From: Kiritimatiellales bacterium
GTDB taxonomy: Bacteria > Verrucomicrobiota > Kiritimatiellia > Kiritimatiellales > Pontiellaceae
DNA length: 8,566 nt
NCBI GenBank assembly: GCA_030630445.1
Contig: DAOVNC010000136.1
Location: 1 to 8,566, forward strand
Direction of reading: 5' to 3'
Shown: one piece after another, positions 1 to 7,215 of the stretch
Numbering within the stretch: the first letter of the stretch is position 1
How the letters are laid out: each line of letters starts with the position of its first letter
Translations under genes and position numbers: made by a program
The notes under the pieces: model-generated
The model's input: the letters and a program-made list of their open reading frames with translations, nothing else
Databases searched by the model: none
Told to the model about the DNA's origin: nothing

Positions 1-2136
1 AGTCTTGTCGCCATATTGCAGTTTGCAGGTTCCGTCGACCGAGGCGGTAATTTTGGCTTCGGCTAGCTTGCCGTCTTTCCACGCGAGATCGACCGTATAG
101 CCGCCGCGTGCCCGCAATCCTTTGACGTTGCCGGCGGGCCATGCTTTCGGCAGGGCGGGGAGCAGCTCGATCAAGGGATCGCCGGTTTTGGGATCCTGCA
201 CCTGCGACTGCAAAAGCATTTCGCAGATGCCGGCGGTGATCCCGAAGCTGCCGTCGAGCTGCAGCGGCGGGTGGGTGGTGATCATGTTGTCGAGCATGTT
301 GTGCCGGAACAGGCCGCGGATCATTTCGTGGCACTTTTCGGGTTCGCCGAAGCGGGCCCAGAGGGCGGTGCGCCACGGCCATGTCCAGGAGCGGCGGCTG
401 TCGCCGACGGAGCCGCGTGTCTCGAGCGAAAGCTTGGCCGCGTCGGAAAGCTTCGGGGTTCGCTCGCGCGAGATTTGGTGGCCGGGGTAGACGGCAAAGA
501 GGTGGCTGGTATGGCGGTGGTTGCTCTTTTCGAGATCGGGCTTTTCGCCCATCCATTCCATCAATTGTCCCCACGATCCGATCTTGGGGCCATAGAGTTT
601 GGCGATGGTTTTTTCGAGCTGCTGCTGGAGTTTGGGGTCGGTATCGAGGATCTTCGCCGCCGCCAGCGTGTTGCCAAACAGATCCCACATCAGCTGCTGG
701 GCGTGGGCGGTACCATCCTCATAGGGGCCGTGTTCATGGGACCAGACGTTGGGAACCACCAATTGGCCATCCGGTAGTTCCTTCAGGTTCGCCAGCCAGA
801 AAAGGCTGACATCGCGCAGCCACGGCCATGCGGTTTTCTCAAGAAAGGCTTGGTCGCGGGAAAAGGCGTAGTGTTCCCAGAAGTGCTGCGCGAGCCATGC
901 GGTGCCTTCGATGTTCCAGTTCCAGCCGCTGCCGCCGAAGGGGTTGATGCTCATGCGGGTGACATAGCCCTGGGTCTCGCCGTATTTCTTGATGGTATGT
1001 TCGCGGTATACCGGGGCACCGGCCACGAGCATGTCGAAGAGCGGTTGCGCCAGCTCGGGCAGGTTGGCCGTCTCGGCCAGCCAATAGTTCATTTGCTGGT
1101 TAATGTTGGAGTGGAAGTCCGAATGCCATGGCGGCTGATTGCGGTTGTTCCAGATTCCCTGCAGGTTGGCCGGCAGCGTGCCTTGGCGCGAGGAGCCGAT
1201 GAGCAGGTAGCGGCCATACTGGAAGAGGAGGGTTTCAAGCCCGCGGTCGTCGCCCTCTTTATTGTAGCGCTTGATGCGTTCATTCGTCGGCAGTTCCAGC
1301 GCCTCCTTCGGAGTGGCACCCAGATCGAGTACCACGCGGCCGAAGAGCGACTGGTGGTCCTTGATGTGGTCGCTCTTGAGTTGCGTGTATTGTTTCGCGG
1401 AGGCCGCCGCCAGCCATGGACCCAGCCGTGCGGCGGGATCTTCGCCGCGCCATCCGGATGCGCGATCCATCTTATAGTCGGTGTCGGCCACGAGCAGCAA
1501 CGTCAGCGCATCGCAATTCGCGAAAACCAGCTGATCGACCTTCGTTTTCAAGGCGCCGCCTTCCTTAATGACCTTGACGCGGGCCTCGTAGAGCATGCCG
1601 TTGGAAAGCGTCCCGCGGAACGACAGCAGGTTGCCCTTTGCCTTCGATGTGTTCTCGCGGCCATCGATCAGGCGGATCGACCCCGACAATGCGCCGGGCT
1701 TGTTGGCGGTCAGGCGGATGGCCAGCACATTGTCCGGTTGGCTGCAAAACATTTCCCGGCGATACGCCACGCCCTTCTTTTCATAGGAGACCGATGCCAC
1801 GGCGGTGGAGATGTCCAGATCGCGCATATAGTTGCTGACCACGCCTTCTCCGAAATCGATGAACAGGTCTCCGAAATTTTGGTAGTCGCCCATGTGTTCG
1901 TGGTCATATTTTCCGGCGGGGTTTTCATCACCCGTCCAGAGGCTGTCGACGTTGAACTGCACATGTTCCTCCTGTGCGCCGCCAAAGACCATGCCGCCGA
2001 GCCGCCCGTTGCCGATGGGCAACGCCTGCTTTTCCCAGTTCGTTGCGGATTGCTTATACCACAGGCGCATGTCGCTTCCCGCTTGCATCGTTGTCGCAAA
2101 CCCTAAAACACCCAATATGACCCAATTCATTTTCAC
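1..2136 (-). CDS. Secreted GH95-family alpha-L-fucosidase, C-terminus cut by window edge
   Basis: The frame is open without a stop from 2136 to base 1, giving 712 residues. GH95 enzymes usually have about 750-800, so a short C-terminal piece lies outside. Residues 1-19 form a signal peptide (Lys2, hydrophobic core, M-Q-A end), so export is expected. An N-terminal beta-sandwich domain carries the family signature ALPIGNGRLGGMVFGG followed by a DSLWTGD segment; an (alpha/alpha)6 barrel follows. Residues expected to be catalytic by comparison with Bifidobacterium AfcA (N421/N423, E566, D766) are present as N344 and N346 in SNINQQMNYW, E468 in SHEHGPY and D628 in QLDGSFG. The family hydrolyses terminal alpha-1,2-linked L-fucose by inversion; some members act on L-galactose or other fucosides, so the substrate here is inferred. 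GTG at 2136 is chosen because AGGAGAGG (2143-2150) ends 6 bases before it. ATG at 2130, two codons later, is the alternative. It is transcribed divergently from deoC. Confidence 0.93.
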   Translation of the reverse strand, partial: MKMNWVILGVLGFATTMQAGSDMRLWYKQSATNWEKQALPIGNGRLGGMVFGGAQEEHVQFNVDSLWTGDENPAGKYDHEHMGDYQNFGDLFIDFGEGVVSNYMRDLDISTAVASVSYEKKGVAYRREMFCSQPDNVLAIRLTANKPGALSGSIRLIDGRENTSKAKGNLLSFRGTLSNGMLYEARVKVIKEGGALKTKVDQLVFANCDALTLLLVADTDYKMDRASGWRGEDPAARLGPWLAAASAKQYTQLKSDHIKDHQSLFGRVVLDLGATPKEALELPTNERIKRYNKEGDDRGLETLLFQYGRYLLIGSSRQGTLPANLQGIWNNRNQPPWHSDFHSNINQQMNYWLAETANLPELAQPLFDMLVAGAPVYREHTIKKYGETQGYVTRMSINPFGGSGWNWNIEGTAWLAQHFWEHYAFSRDQAFLEKTAWPWLRDVSLFWLANLKELPDGQLVVPNVWSHEHGPYEDGTAHAQQLMWDLFGNTLAAAKILDTDPKLQQQLEKTIAKLYGPKIGSWGQLMEWMGEKPDLEKSNHRHTSHLFAVYPGHQISRERTPKLSDAAKLSLETRGSVGDSRRSWTWPWRTALWARFGEPEKCHEMIRGLFRHNMLDNMITTHPPLQLDGSFGITAGICEMLLQSQVQDPKTGDPLIELLPALPKAWPAGNVKGLRARGGYTVDLAWKDGKLAEAKITASVDGTCKLQYGDKT

Positions 2137-2142
2137 GGTTTT

Positions 2143-2150
2143 CCTCTCCT
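2143..2150 (-). promoter_or_regulatory. Shine-Dalgarno that favours the GTG start of the fucosidase
   Basis: On the minus strand the sequence is AGGAGAGG, then AAAACC, then GTG AAA ATG. The gap is 6 bases to GTG (2136) and 12 to ATG (2130), so GTG is the better placed start. It also adds a lysine to the signal-peptide N-region. Confidence 0.65.
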
Positions 2151-2159
2151 GTTTAATAG

Positions 2160-2174
2160 GTGCTTAAGTAGCAC
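2160..2174. promoter_or_regulatory. 15-bp perfect inverted repeat, possible operator for the fucosidase gene
   Basis: GTGCT (2160-2164) is the exact reverse complement of AGCAC (2170-2174), with a 5-base spacer. It lies 10 bases upstream of the fucosidase Shine-Dalgarno, where a repressor site or a short leader hairpin could act. Five-base arms can occur by chance, so the operator role is a guess. Confidence 0.25.
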
Positions 2175-2281
2175 ACGAATGGCTTTGGTTCTATTTATTT
2201 CGATCAGAACGGATCTTGTCCATAAACGGCTTTGACCCGGCGGTTTTAATATTGGACTCTTTTGAGAAGGAGATTTGGACA

Positions 2282-2968
2282 ATGAAAAGCTACACGGTTC
2301 AGGATGTCGCATCGAAAATCGACCACGCCGTATTGAAGCCCGACCAGACCGAGGCGGATGTGCGGGCCGCCGCCGCCCTGTGCATCGAGCGCGGCGTGGC
2401 CAGCCTCTGCGTGCGCCCCTGCGACATCCGGCTGGCGGCGGAGCTGCTGAAGGATTCGCCGGTGATGGTTTCGTGCGTGCTGAGTTTTCCGCATGGTGCC
2501 GACACCCCGGCAACCAAGGTCTTCCAAGCCCGTCAGGCCATCGATGACGGGGTGGAGGAGATCGACATGGTCATGAATATCGGCCAGTTCCTTTCGGGCC
2601 ATTACGAAGCCGTGCGCGAAGAGATCAAAGCGGTTGTCGAAACGGCCCACGCCCACAACGTGGCGGTGAAGGTGATTCAGGAAAGCGGCTACCTGACCTT
2701 GGCGCAGGTTGCCAAGGCTTGCGAGCTGTCGTACGAGGCCGGTGCGGATTTTGTGAAGACCTCGACCGGTTTCGCGCCCTCCTCCGCCACGCCGGAGATC
2801 GTTGCCGCGATGGTTGAAGCCGTCGGCGGAAAAACGGGAATCAAGGCGTCGGGCGGCATTCGTACATGGGAACAGGCCGTTGGCTATCTCGAACAAGGTG
2901 CAACGCGGCTCGGCATCGGCGCCACCGCCACCGTGCTCGATGGGGGTGTGGCCGACTCCAACTATTGA
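2282..2968 (+). CDS. deoC: Deoxyribose-phosphate aldolase
   Basis: A 228-residue class I aldolase of normal length (family about 220-260). It cleaves 2-deoxy-D-ribose 5-phosphate to glyceraldehyde 3-phosphate and acetaldehyde in the cytoplasm, the last step of deoxynucleoside salvage for carbon. Three motifs identify it: EIDMVMNIG with D95, the Schiff-base lysine K159 in DFVKTSTGF, and K188 in GIKASGGIR. D95, K159 and K188 match the D102/K167/K201 triad of the E. coli enzyme. The start at 2282 is supported by AAGGAGA at 2267-2273. An in-frame ATG at 2216 would add 22 residues unlike the family and has no good ribosome site. No microcompartment-targeting extension is seen at either end. The fusion gene begins 67 bases downstream on the same strand with no clear terminator between, so the two may be co-transcribed; a functional link is not obvious. 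Confidence 0.96.
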   Translation: MKSYTVQDVASKIDHAVLKPDQTEADVRAAAALCIERGVASLCVRPCDIRLAAELLKDSPVMVSCVLSFPHGADTPATKVFQARQAIDDGVEEIDMVMNIGQFLSGHYEAVREEIKAVVETAHAHNVAVKVIQESGYLTLAQVAKACELSYEAGADFVKTSTGFAPSSATPEIVAAMVEAVGGKTGIKASGGIRTWEQAVGYLEQGATRLGIGATATVLDGGVADSNY

Positions 2969-3024
2969 AAAACCGCCTCGCCATATCCATTCCGCTTTGC
3001 TCTACTGCCCCGACATGACAAGAC

Positions 3025-3029
3025 AGGAA
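3025..3029 (+). promoter_or_regulatory. Shine-Dalgarno fixing the start of the precorrin-2 dehydrogenase/HemA fusion
   Basis: AGGAA sits 6 bases before ATG 3036. The in-frame ATG at 3015 has no purine-rich site ahead of it. Starting at 3036 gives MKGIPLNLFL, which leads directly into the first Rossmann fold, as in SirC/Met8 proteins. Confidence 0.6.
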
Positions 3030-3035
3030 CAATTG

Positions 3036-4529
3036 ATGAAGGGGATCCCCCTAAACCTTTTTCTCAACGGACGGCCCTGCCTCGTTGTTGGCGGCGGCAA
3101 GGTGGCGTTGCGCAAGATCGAACTGCTGCTGGACGCGGGCGCCAAAATTGCCGTGGTCAGCCCCGAGGTTCACCCCGAGGTGGGCACATTGATCGAAAAA
3201 GGACTCATCACCCACACCGTTCGCCCGTTCGAACACCACGATATCGAAGGATCCGTCCTCGTTTATGCCGCCACCAGTAGCCGCACGGTCAACCGCGAGG
3301 TGCTGGACTGCTGCCGCGAAAAGCATATTCTCTGTTGCTGCGTTGATGGAAACTGGGACCAGGGCGATTTCACCACGCCGGCGATCACGCACCATAACCA
3401 GTTGATCCTCTCGGTGTCGTCCGGAGGGAACGATTGCCGCCAATCCAAGATGGTCAAGAACAGCCTGGCGCGCCACCTCAAGATGATGGAGTCCGCCAAT
3501 CTCGTCATCGTGGGAACCGACCACAACCACCTGACCGTCGAGGAGCGCGAACCTTTCCACCTCACGGGGCACCGCTTCGAGCGCGGCGGGTTTATGATCA
3601 TGCAGCTCTGGGGCATTCACGAATTCATGATCCTCAACACCTGCAACCGCGTCGAGGTCATCGCCATCGTTTCCGACGAGACCGCCCGGAACGGAATCCT
3701 CCGCCACGTCATGGGCTTCGCCGGCCTGAAGGAGGACAAGTACTACCTCAAGACCGGCAAGGCCGCCTTCGAGCACCTCTGCCTCGTGACGTCCGGCATG
3801 CTCTCGCAGACCCCCGGCGAAAACCACATCACTGCGCAGGTAAAGGATGCGCTCGATACCGCCAAGGTTCGCGGCTGGGCTGGCAACATGACCCAGGAGT
3901 GGATCTCTTCCGCCCTGTATGTTTCAAAGCACATCAAGAACCAGATGGGTCCGCTGCTCCATGGCTACGAAATCGAGGACCTCGCGCTACGGTATCTCGA
4001 AGCCAACGGGAAGGATTTGGCCTCGTCCACCATCATGGTGCTCGGTGCCGGAACAATCGGTAAAGGCCTTGTGAAGGATAGCCTTCCAAAGGCTGAAAAA
4101 ATCATTTGGTGCTACCACGTCAACCCGCCCGAAATTTCCAAGGAGTGGAACGGCAAGATCGAGCTTTGCACTTTCAACGACATGAAGGAACGCATCACCG
4201 ACGCCGACATTATAATCAGCGCAACCGAATCCCCCGGGCACCTGCTGCACCGTGCCCACGCCCCGTTCTTCAACCAAGAGCGCCCCGTCATGCTGCTCGA
4301 CCTCGGCATGCCGCGCAATATCGACCCCGAACTCGACAACCTCTCGTCCGACATCACCGTGGTGGACCTCGACGGCCTCAAATACTGGTACCGCCGTGAA
4401 CTCACCGACATGAACGACATCCTCTCCCGTAGCCGGGCCATCGTCGCCGAAAACCAGGATTTCTACGACAAGATCGCCAACAGCTTCAAGGGGAGCCAAG
4501 GTTCGGTTGAGCAAGCCGGTTCGGACTAG
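3036..4529 (+). CDS. hemA: Precorrin-2 dehydrogenase-glutamyl-tRNA reductase fusion
   Basis: A 497-residue two-domain protein. Residues 1-152 resemble Met8/SirC/CysG-N: Rossmann loop CLVVGGGKVALRK (16-28), the likely catalytic aspartate D104 in CCVDG, and SVSSGG (126-131). This domain oxidises precorrin-2 to sirohydrochlorin with NAD; Met8 and CysG homologues also insert iron. Residues 155-497 resemble glutamyl-tRNA reductase: NLVIVGTDHNH...EEREPF, the thioester-forming Cys C203 in NTCNRVE, H247 in FEHL, a second Rossmann fold VLGAGTIGKG (335-344) and LDLGMPRNIDP (421-431). That domain reduces glutamyl-tRNA to glutamate-1-semialdehyde with NADPH, the first committed step of C5 tetrapyrrole synthesis. 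Both parts are shortened: the Met8 helical domain is reduced to about 20 residues, and the HemA C-terminal dimerization domain is missing after the linker helix (about 453-480). The family GLDS motif is altered (SGMLSQTPGE, 253-262). The stop TAG overlaps the stop of the convergent permease gene. Domain assignment is firm; activity of both halves is inferred. Confidence 0.9.
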   Translation: MKGIPLNLFLNGRPCLVVGGGKVALRKIELLLDAGAKIAVVSPEVHPEVGTLIEKGLITHTVRPFEHHDIEGSVLVYAATSSRTVNREVLDCCREKHILCCCVDGNWDQGDFTTPAITHHNQLILSVSSGGNDCRQSKMVKNSLARHLKMMESANLVIVGTDHNHLTVEEREPFHLTGHRFERGGFMIMQLWGIHEFMILNTCNRVEVIAIVSDETARNGILRHVMGFAGLKEDKYYLKTGKAAFEHLCLVTSGMLSQTPGENHITAQVKDALDTAKVRGWAGNMTQEWISSALYVSKHIKNQMGPLLHGYEIEDLALRYLEANGKDLASSTIMVLGAGTIGKGLVKDSLPKAEKIIWCYHVNPPEISKEWNGKIELCTFNDMKERITDADIIISATESPGHLLHRAHAPFFNQERPVMLLDLGMPRNIDPELDNLSSDITVVDLDGLKYWYRRELTDMNDILSRSRAIVAENQDFYDKIANSFKGSQGSVEQAGSD

Positions 4530-5347
4530 CGGTTCAGCACCATGACGACTGCGGCCACGAGGATCAATCCAATCACGACCATCCGCAACCGCTGCTCGGG
4601 CAACCTGACCGATAGCGTGCTTCCATAGTGAATGCCCGCCAGCGAGCCGATCACCATGATGACGGCCGTGGGAAATTCCAGTACGCCTCCTTTTCCAAAA
4701 ATCAGCGCAGTTGCAAGCGTTAGGAACAGGGCGATAAAAATCGACGTGCCGACCGCGCGCTGGGCGCCAAGGCCAAAGAGGGTAATGAGGATGGGCACAA
4801 TCAGGCATCCTCCCCCCAGCGCGGTGGCACCCACCACACCGCCCAGTAGCGCACCCACAAACACACAAAAGACATTCCGCAGAAGCCAATGCCCCTCGAT
4901 CTTGGCCGCTAAGCCCCGCTCCTTTTGTTCAACCGTTCTTTTCAGGCGGGTGAGGGTGTCGAGCACCATCACGCCTGCGGAGAAGAGCACGACGCAGACA
5001 ATGAAGATTTCCAGCGCTTCGACAAACTCCGGGCAGTCGCCCTTCCGGCTGACCCATCGGGAAACCAAGATGTTGGCCGGCAACGCCCCGGACAAAACCC
5101 GGGCGGAGACCCCCCACGAAATATTCCTTAACCGCGCGTGATGGACACTCGCGGAAATTTTGCTCAGGAAAATATAGAGTCCGGTGGTGCCCACGGCGGT
5201 CAGTGGATCCATGCGCAAAACAAGCGTCATCGCCTGCAGGCCCAGCACGCCGCCGCCCACGCCGGTCAAGCCAATGCAGAAGCCAACGCCCGCGCCCAGT
5301 CCCAGCCGGAGAACCACCTCCCATGCTCCAAATCCAAACACGTCCAT
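4526..5347 (-). CDS. TSUP-family (TauE/SafE) permease, probable sulfate or sulfite transporter
   Basis: A 273-residue inner-membrane protein with about eight hydrophobic segments in two halves joined by a charged central loop (about 131-155). The halves show the internal duplication of the TauE/SafE family: GLTGVGGGVL (27-36) matches VGATALGGGCL (172-182), and AVGTTG (51-56) matches AVGTSI (198-203). TSUP members move sulfite, sulfate, sulfonates or thiosulfate. This gene starts 30 bases after the cysN stop on the same strand, so it is probably the last gene of the cysHDN operon. From memory, a TSUP protein in the Corynebacterium glutamicum sulfate-reduction cluster (CysZ) acts in sulfate uptake, which makes uptake a reasonable guess here; sulfite export is the alternative. 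Start 5347 is preferred over 5353 because GAGG (5355-5358) lies 7 bases from it but only 1 from the upstream ATG. Confidence 0.88.
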   Translation of the reverse strand: MDVFGFGAWEVVLRLGLGAGVGFCIGLTGVGGGVLGLQAMTLVLRMDPLTAVGTTGLYIFLSKISASVHHARLRNISWGVSARVLSGALPANILVSRWVSRKGDCPEFVEALEIFIVCVVLFSAGVMVLDTLTRLKRTVEQKERGLAAKIEGHWLLRNVFCVFVGALLGGVVGATALGGGCLIVPILITLFGLGAQRAVGTSIFIALFLTLATALIFGKGGVLEFPTAVIMVIGSLAGIHYGSTLSVRLPEQRLRMVVIGLILVAAVVMVLNR

Positions 5348-5377
5348 GTGCATGCCTCGCGCAAAACCCGGGTCGGG

Positions 5378-7198
5378 TTAAATGGTGTATTCGGGGAGTC
5401 CGGTGTGGCGGTCGAGCTCGGCCTCGATGGCCTTGACCCAATCCTCCATCGCGCCGCCGACATCCAGCTGCAGGTTGATGTGTTGTTTTTTCACGGCACT
5501 TTCTCCGATGGCGATCACCAACAGTTCATTGGGGGAGTTGAGCACTTTGAGACGGGTCAAGTCGTAGTCGTCGACGCGTTCGAGCGAACTGATGAAAATC
5601 AGCCCGGCATCGGTGAGGATGCGACCGAGCTCCCCGATCCTGCGAATATGCTCTTCGCGGTCCCAGAAGCTGTCGCCGATGTCGGCCTCCAGCCCTTCGG
5701 TGAGGCTGGAGAGCCCGAGGTAGTAGGAGTGCAGCCGCTTGTCGAAGAGCTTATACTCCAGATCCTTGGCAAGCCTGTGGGTTAGGGTTTCATCCCCGAT
5801 GAAGAGCACCCACTTTCCTTTGTGCCGGTTGCGCTGGGCGCGATTGCCGGGGGTGACGCGACCTTGCTCCCAAAGGAACTCGCGGCGGTCGATGCTTTCG
5901 CCGTCGGGCTTGTCCTCGCCTAGATGGCATTCGATCATCCCGGCCCCGACGGTGGTATTGGCGATGGGGTCGATGAGGATGAAGCTTCCGGTTTCGCGGT
6001 TTTTCACGTAGGGATCGAGGAACAGCGGAAGGTGCGTCGTCAGCGCAATGCGCCCGATTTCGTTGAGCTGAAGCTCCTCGGCCGGATGCTTCTGCAGGGT
6101 GTTAATGTCGACGCTGAACTTTAACTCCGTGATCTTGGCTTTGGTGGTTCGGCTGGTGTGGCGAATGACATAGGTCTTGCCCGCTTCGAGCGGCGTCTCC
6201 GCCATCCAGACCACGGAAGCCTCCAGATGGGTGGAAATGTGCGGTACATTTTCCGCGTGCACGATCATTTCGCCGTTGGAGATATCGATCTCGTCGTTGA
6301 GCTCAAGCATGATCGATTGCGGCGCAAAAGCCTCCTCAAGGTCGCCGTCGGCGGTGACGATGCGCTTGATGGTCGACTCCTTGAGCGACGGCAGCGCCTT
6401 GATGCGATCACCGGGGCGTACGGTTCCGGATGCCACCGTTCCGGCAAAGCCGCGGAAATTGAGATCCGGTCGGCTGACGAGCTGGACGGGGAAGCGGAAG
6501 TCGTCGAGGTTGATTCCGCTGGCCACATCCACTTCTTCGAGGATGGGGAGCAATGGTTCGCCTTCATACCATGGAATGTTGTCCGATTTCCCCACCACAT
6601 TATCGCCCTTGAGGGCGGAGATCGGGATGAAGGTGACGTTGGGCAGATCCAGCTCTTTGCTGAAGGCCTCGAAGTCGGCGCGGATGGCGTCGAAGACCGT
6701 CTCGTCATAGTCCTTCAAGTCCATCTTGTTGATGACGACCACGATGTGCTTGAGGCCGAGCAACGACACCAGAAAGGTGTGCCGCTTGGTCTGGGTGATT
6801 ACGCCGTAGCGGGCATCGATGAGGATGAGCGCGAGATCGGCGGTGGAGGCGCCCGTGGCCATGTTGCGGGTGTACTGTTCGTGGCCGGGCGTGTCGGCAA
6901 TGATGAACTTGCGCTTCGGTGTGGCGAAGTAGCGGTAGGCGACGTCGATGGTGATGCCTTGTTCGCGCTCGGCCTTGAGGCCGTCGAGCAGCAGGGCATA
7001 GTCGATTTCGCCATCGCCGGCGTTGCCCACGCGCTCGCTATCGGCATGCAGGGCGCTGAGCTGGTCGTCGAAGATCAGCTTGCTGTCGTAGAGCAGCCGC
7101 CCGATGAGGGTCGACTTGCCGTCGTCCACCGAGCCGCAGGTCAGCAGCCGCAGCAGGCTCTTGTTTTCGTGCTGGTTCAAGAATTGGTCAATGTCCAT
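5378..7198 (-). CDS. cysN: Sulfate adenylyltransferase subunit 1 with degenerate APS-kinase-like C-terminal domain
   Basis: A 606-residue protein. Residues 1 to about 450 are the CysN GTPase, which couples GTP hydrolysis to APS synthesis by CysD. All G motifs are present: GSVDDGKST (22-30), GITID (81-85), DTPGH (102-106), NKMD (157-160) and SALKG (194-198), followed by EF-Tu-like beta-barrel domains. E. coli CysN has about 475 residues; the extra 150 or so (from about 455) align with the APS-kinase domain of CysNC/NodQ proteins through DREEHIRRIGEL (513-524) and DAGLIFISS (530-538). The kinase P-loop (GLSGSGKST in active enzymes) is replaced by a segment around 468-476 with no GxGK, DGDN is replaced by LGLS (494-497), and the substrate-loop DPKGLY motif is absent. 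PAPS synthesis by this domain is therefore unlikely. The start ATG 7198 has AAGGA at 7207-7211, 8 bases upstream. It is separated from cysD by an unusual 135-base gap. Confidence 0.96.
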   Translation of the reverse strand: MDIDQFLNQHENKSLLRLLTCGSVDDGKSTLIGRLLYDSKLIFDDQLSALHADSERVGNAGDGEIDYALLLDGLKAEREQGITIDVAYRYFATPKRKFIIADTPGHEQYTRNMATGASTADLALILIDARYGVITQTKRHTFLVSLLGLKHIVVVINKMDLKDYDETVFDAIRADFEAFSKELDLPNVTFIPISALKGDNVVGKSDNIPWYEGEPLLPILEEVDVASGINLDDFRFPVQLVSRPDLNFRGFAGTVASGTVRPGDRIKALPSLKESTIKRIVTADGDLEEAFAPQSIMLELNDEIDISNGEMIVHAENVPHISTHLEASVVWMAETPLEAGKTYVIRHTSRTTKAKITELKFSVDINTLQKHPAEELQLNEIGRIALTTHLPLFLDPYVKNRETGSFILIDPIANTTVGAGMIECHLGEDKPDGESIDRREFLWEQGRVTPGNRAQRNRHKGKWVLFIGDETLTHRLAKDLEYKLFDKRLHSYYLGLSSLTEGLEADIGDSFWDREEHIRRIGELGRILTDAGLIFISSLERVDDYDLTRLKVLNSPNELLVIAIGESAVKKQHINLQLDVGGAMEDWVKAIEAELDRHTGLPEYTI

Positions 7199-7215
7199 GG
7201 CTAGAGTCCTTGTTT

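Larger units (their letters stand above)
2137..2281. promoter_or_regulatory. Divergent intergenic region between fucosidase and deoC
   Basis: These 145 bases must hold the start signals for two divergent genes. On the plus strand a TAATAT hexamer (2247-2252) resembles a -10 box. The nearest TTGAC-like hexamer (TTGACC, 2232-2237) is only 9 bases upstream, so no canonical sigma-70 promoter is visible; the deoC promoter may use another sigma factor or an activator. A good Shine-Dalgarno for deoC, AAGGAGA, lies at 2267-2273, 8 bases before its ATG. On the minus strand no convincing promoter was found. A small perfect inverted repeat (2160-2174) is listed separately. Confidence 0.45.

Noticed and set aside
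850..2106. Plus-strand open frame of 418 codons antisense to the fucosidase
   Set aside because: It is in codon register with the minus-strand GH95 gene, so it stays open because that high-GC gene avoids the complementary triplets. Its translation shows no recognisable motif, while the minus-strand reading has every GH95 motif.
2232..2252. Sigma-70 promoter for deoC from TTGACC and TAATAT
   Set aside because: The spacer is only 9 bases instead of about 17, so the two hexamers cannot be one standard promoter.
2216..2281. Longer deoC start adding 22 residues
   Set aside because: The extension does not match aldolase N-termini, while AAGGAGA sits 8 bases before the ATG at 2282.
2282..2968. DeoC as part of a fucose or deoxyribose bacterial microcompartment
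   Set aside because: The idea came from the neighbouring fucosidase and the PVC-type context. There is no encapsulation peptide on DeoC and no shell protein gene in the window.
2802..3035. Start of the fusion gene inside deoC or at ATG 3015
   Set aside because: Codons before 3015 overlap deoC in another frame and lack family similarity. ATG 3015 has no ribosome site, while ATG 3036 does.
3051..3827. Minus-strand open frame of 258 codons under the fusion gene
   Set aside because: It has no family resemblance, and the plus strand carries continuous Met8 and HemA motifs over the same bases.
3987..4889. Minus-strand open frame of 300 codons spanning the fusion gene end and the permease gene
   Set aside because: It runs out of frame through the permease gene and antisense through HemA. 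The TSUP frame has the proper membrane pattern and duplication motifs.
6158..7204. Plus-strand open frame of 348 codons antisense to cysN
   Set aside because: The minus strand encodes an unmistakable CysN GTPase with all G motifs. The antisense product is a Val/Asp/Glu/Gly-rich shadow without a ribosome site or a domain.
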